The notes under the pieces were generated by a model. That model did not search any database, was not told where the DNA came from, and was given only the letters and a program-made list of their open reading frames with translations. Source: Lonepinella sp042468235 (lineage in GTDB: Bacteria > Pseudomonadota > Gammaproteobacteria > Enterobacterales > Pasteurellaceae). From it: 64,000 nucleotides of DNA. Every line of letters starts with the position of its first letter. Within the stretch, counting starts at the first letter, position 1. The position numbers and the translations under genes are program-made. The DNA is taken from positions 496,001-560,000 of the forward strand of contig NZ_CP170386.1 of NCBI RefSeq assembly GCF_042468235.1, read 5' to 3'. Below are positions 63,064 to 64,000 of this stretch, piece by piece.

Positions 63064-63423
63064 TTAGTGTAAATCTAATACGAGTTCTGGGTGCTTATTC
63101 AATAAAGATAACAACGTTGCAGCCGCACCACTCGGACGGCGTAGCCCTTGTTCCCATGAGCGTAATGTATTCACAGAAATCCCCAATTTTTCAGCAAATT
63201 TATGTTGGGAAAGTCCTACTTTGGTGCGAGTTTCCACAATGGGGGAGATGGCAATTTCCGTCTGACGAGCATATTTCCCTCGTTTCACTTCGGATAAAGC
63301 CTGTGTCAAGCTTTCACGCAACTGTTCCATCTCAGGATCATCAGCAATGACAGCATTCACCATCGTTTCGATATTCCAATTTTGGCTTTTTTGTTGTAAT
63401 GTTTGGCTAATATTATTGTTCAT
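63064..63423 (-). CDS. HTH antitoxin (HigA/NadS-like)
   Basis: The 119-aa protein has a C-terminal Xre-type helix-turn-helix: IVETRTKVGLSQHKFAEKLGISVNTLRSWEQGLRRPSGAAATLL (residues about 62-106), the pattern of HigA/NadS antitoxins. The N-terminal half (NWNIETMVNAVIADDPEMEQLRESLTQALSEVKRGKYARQTE) should bind the toxin. It overlaps the toxin gene by 11 bases, with the toxin first, the HigBA order. It probably represses the operon through the AT-rich palindrome at the promoter (63753-63766). Confidence 0.87.
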   Translation of the reverse strand: MNNNISQTLQQKSQNWNIETMVNAVIADDPEMEQLRESLTQALSEVKRGKYARQTEIAISPIVETRTKVGLSQHKFAEKLGISVNTLRSWEQGLRRPSGAAATLLSLLNKHPELVLDLH

Positions 63424-63727
63424 TTTTTATTCCTCTCAAGTGTTTCATTTCTTGTTGAGATAAATTTTCTTTTTCATTTTTCGTATAAATATCAAGAGCA
63501 ACAATCAGACCATCATCAAGCAGATTAAAATAAATCACTCTTGCGCCACCACGTTTTCCGTGTACATTAGCCTGCCAACGCACTTTTCTTAATCCTGCCG
63601 ATTTGGGTATCACGTCACCTATAAGCGGATTATTTGATAAAAAACTCAAAAATTCCAGTCGCTCATCACGAGTCCAAATGCGATCTACTTTGGATTTAAA
63701 TATTTCGGTTTCAACGATAGTGTACAT
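63413..63727 (-). CDS. RelE/HigB-type toxin
   Basis: The 104-aa protein begins MYTIVETEIFKSKVDRIWTRDERLEFLSFLSNNPLIGDVIPKSAGLRKVRWQANVHGKRGGARVIYFNLLDDGLIVALDIYTKNEKENLS. This is the compact RelE-fold pattern, with Lys, Arg and Tyr residues (K48, R50, R60/R63, Y66, Y81) as candidate catalytic positions for ribosome-dependent mRNA cleavage. The LRKVRW, GxRVIYF and YTKNEKENLS motifs are typical of the HigB/NadS-partner group. It is first in the two-gene operon with a canonical promoter 28 bases upstream. The pair appears intact. Confidence 0.88.
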   Translation of the reverse strand: MYTIVETEIFKSKVDRIWTRDERLEFLSFLSNNPLIGDVIPKSAGLRKVRWQANVHGKRGGARVIYFNLLDDGLIVALDIYTKNEKENLSQQEMKHLRGIKNEQ

Positions 63728-63752
63728 TTATACTCTCTTGGTGACATACTAT

Positions 63753-63782
63753 GTATTATATAATACTTTGTATTACTGTCAA
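63753..63782 (-). promoter_or_regulatory. Toxin-antitoxin promoter and palindromic operator
   Basis: On the minus strand, -35 TTGACA (63782-63777), a 16-base spacer and -10 TATAAT (63760-63755). The -10 box lies in the perfect palindrome GTATTATATAATAC (63753-63766), flanked by imperfect symmetric TACAAA/TACATA sequence, a good site for autorepression. Confidence 0.8.
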
Positions 63783-63827
63783 TTTGACATTTATTTAAAA
63801 ACAAGACAATGTTATTTGCCATGCAAC

Positions 63828-63852
63828 AAAAGGGGCAGTTTATCCGCCCCTT
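63828..63852 (-). terminator. Terminator of the TonB-receptor gene
   Basis: AAGGGGC and GCCCCTT, separated by about 10 bases, form a GC-rich stem with A/T flanks, just past the receptor stop at 63874. Confidence 0.7.
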
Positions 63853-63873
63853 GTGAATAAGTCAAAATGTAAA

Positions 63874-64000
63874 TTAGAATGAATATTCAACCGTTGTCCA
63901 ATACGTTCTTGGCATACCTAACACGGCGAAGCTACGGTCGTATTGACCACGTTGTACTTGCCAGTAGGCTTTGTTGAATAAGTTTTCGACGTGAGCTCTC
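63874..64000 (-). CDS. TonB-dependent receptor, C-terminal end (cut by the right edge)
   Basis: The last 41 residues are readable on the minus strand: AHVENLFNKAYWQVQRGQYD then RSFAVLGMPRTYWTTVEYSF. The ENLFNKAYW motif and the final beta strand ending in Phe are hallmarks of TonB-dependent outer-membrane receptors. The GMPRTYWTTVEYSF ending is like siderophore receptors (TIGR01783 type). The receptor takes up iron chelates or similar ligands with TonB energy. The ligand cannot be determined from this fragment. The stop codon is at 63874-63876. Confidence 0.85.
   Translation of the reverse strand, partial: RAHVENLFNKAYWQVQRGQYDRSFAVLGMPRTYWTTVEYSF

Overview
The window is chromosomal DNA from a member of the Pasteurellaceae in the Haemophilus influenzae-type uptake-signal group. 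The 9-mer AAGTGCGGT (or its complement) appears more than 40 times by eye. Gene order also follows Haemophilus-like chromosomes: lolB-ispE-prs, yajC-secD-secF behind tgt, thiQ-bioB, and an unlinked trpBA. I could not fix the genus from sequence alone; an avian or animal Pasteurellaceae such as Avibacterium or Gallibacterium is a guess.

Layout. 1-10.4 kb is housekeeping, nearly all on the minus strand: the dnaX tail, tilS, pdxY, accA, prs-ispE-lolB, cca, an SH3 protein, and a phosphate transporter with its DUF47 partner. 10.5-12.9 kb holds ygiF and radA on the plus strand. 13-19.8 kb holds secF-secD-yajC, a TusA-like protein, a hemerythrin protein, tgt and queA. An unusual 627-bp non-coding spacer between queA and tgt is full of structured repeats. 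20-28.8 kb is a variable segment around valS: holC, a frame-broken small gene and a PIN-like nuclease lie before valS, and a cytosine methyltransferase, an NgoFVII-type endonuclease and a Z1 ATPase lie after it. 28.8-35.3 kb holds a carboxyl methyltransferase, trhP, a TorD-like chaperone, an orphan thiQ, bioB, a DoxX protein and hemL.

35.4-44.05 kb is an eight-gene enterobacterial-common-antigen-type operon: wecA-wzzE-wecB-wecC-wzxE-wecF-wzyE-wecG. It keeps the enterobacterial order but lacks the rffG-rffH-wecD-wecE block that makes TDP-Fuc4NAc. 44.1-50.03 kb is a stable-RNA operon: a stringent-type promoter, tRNA-Arg, tRNA-His and tRNA-Pro, 16S, tRNA-Ile and tRNA-Ala, 23S, 5S and a terminator. 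50.2-52.2 kb is trpBA behind a recognisable TrpR operator. modE and modA follow, divergent and without modBC. Next come an LTA-synthase-type sulfatase, adk, yecM, two small lipoproteins, a DUF808 protein, ycaO, an SbmA/YddA-type ABC transporter, a HigBA-like toxin-antitoxin pair, and the tail of a TonB-dependent receptor at the right edge.

The most unexpected signals are two repeat families in non-coding DNA. In each, loops and joints are conserved while the stems differ but still pair. A 50-nt two-hairpin element occurs at 12941-12990 and 18416-18465. A roughly 200-nt element occurs twice, head to head, at 18199-18401 and 18516-18717, with a partial copy at 61222-61285. Compensatory stems point to selection on folded RNA or single-stranded DNA. 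I know of no named family that fits, but I could not search.
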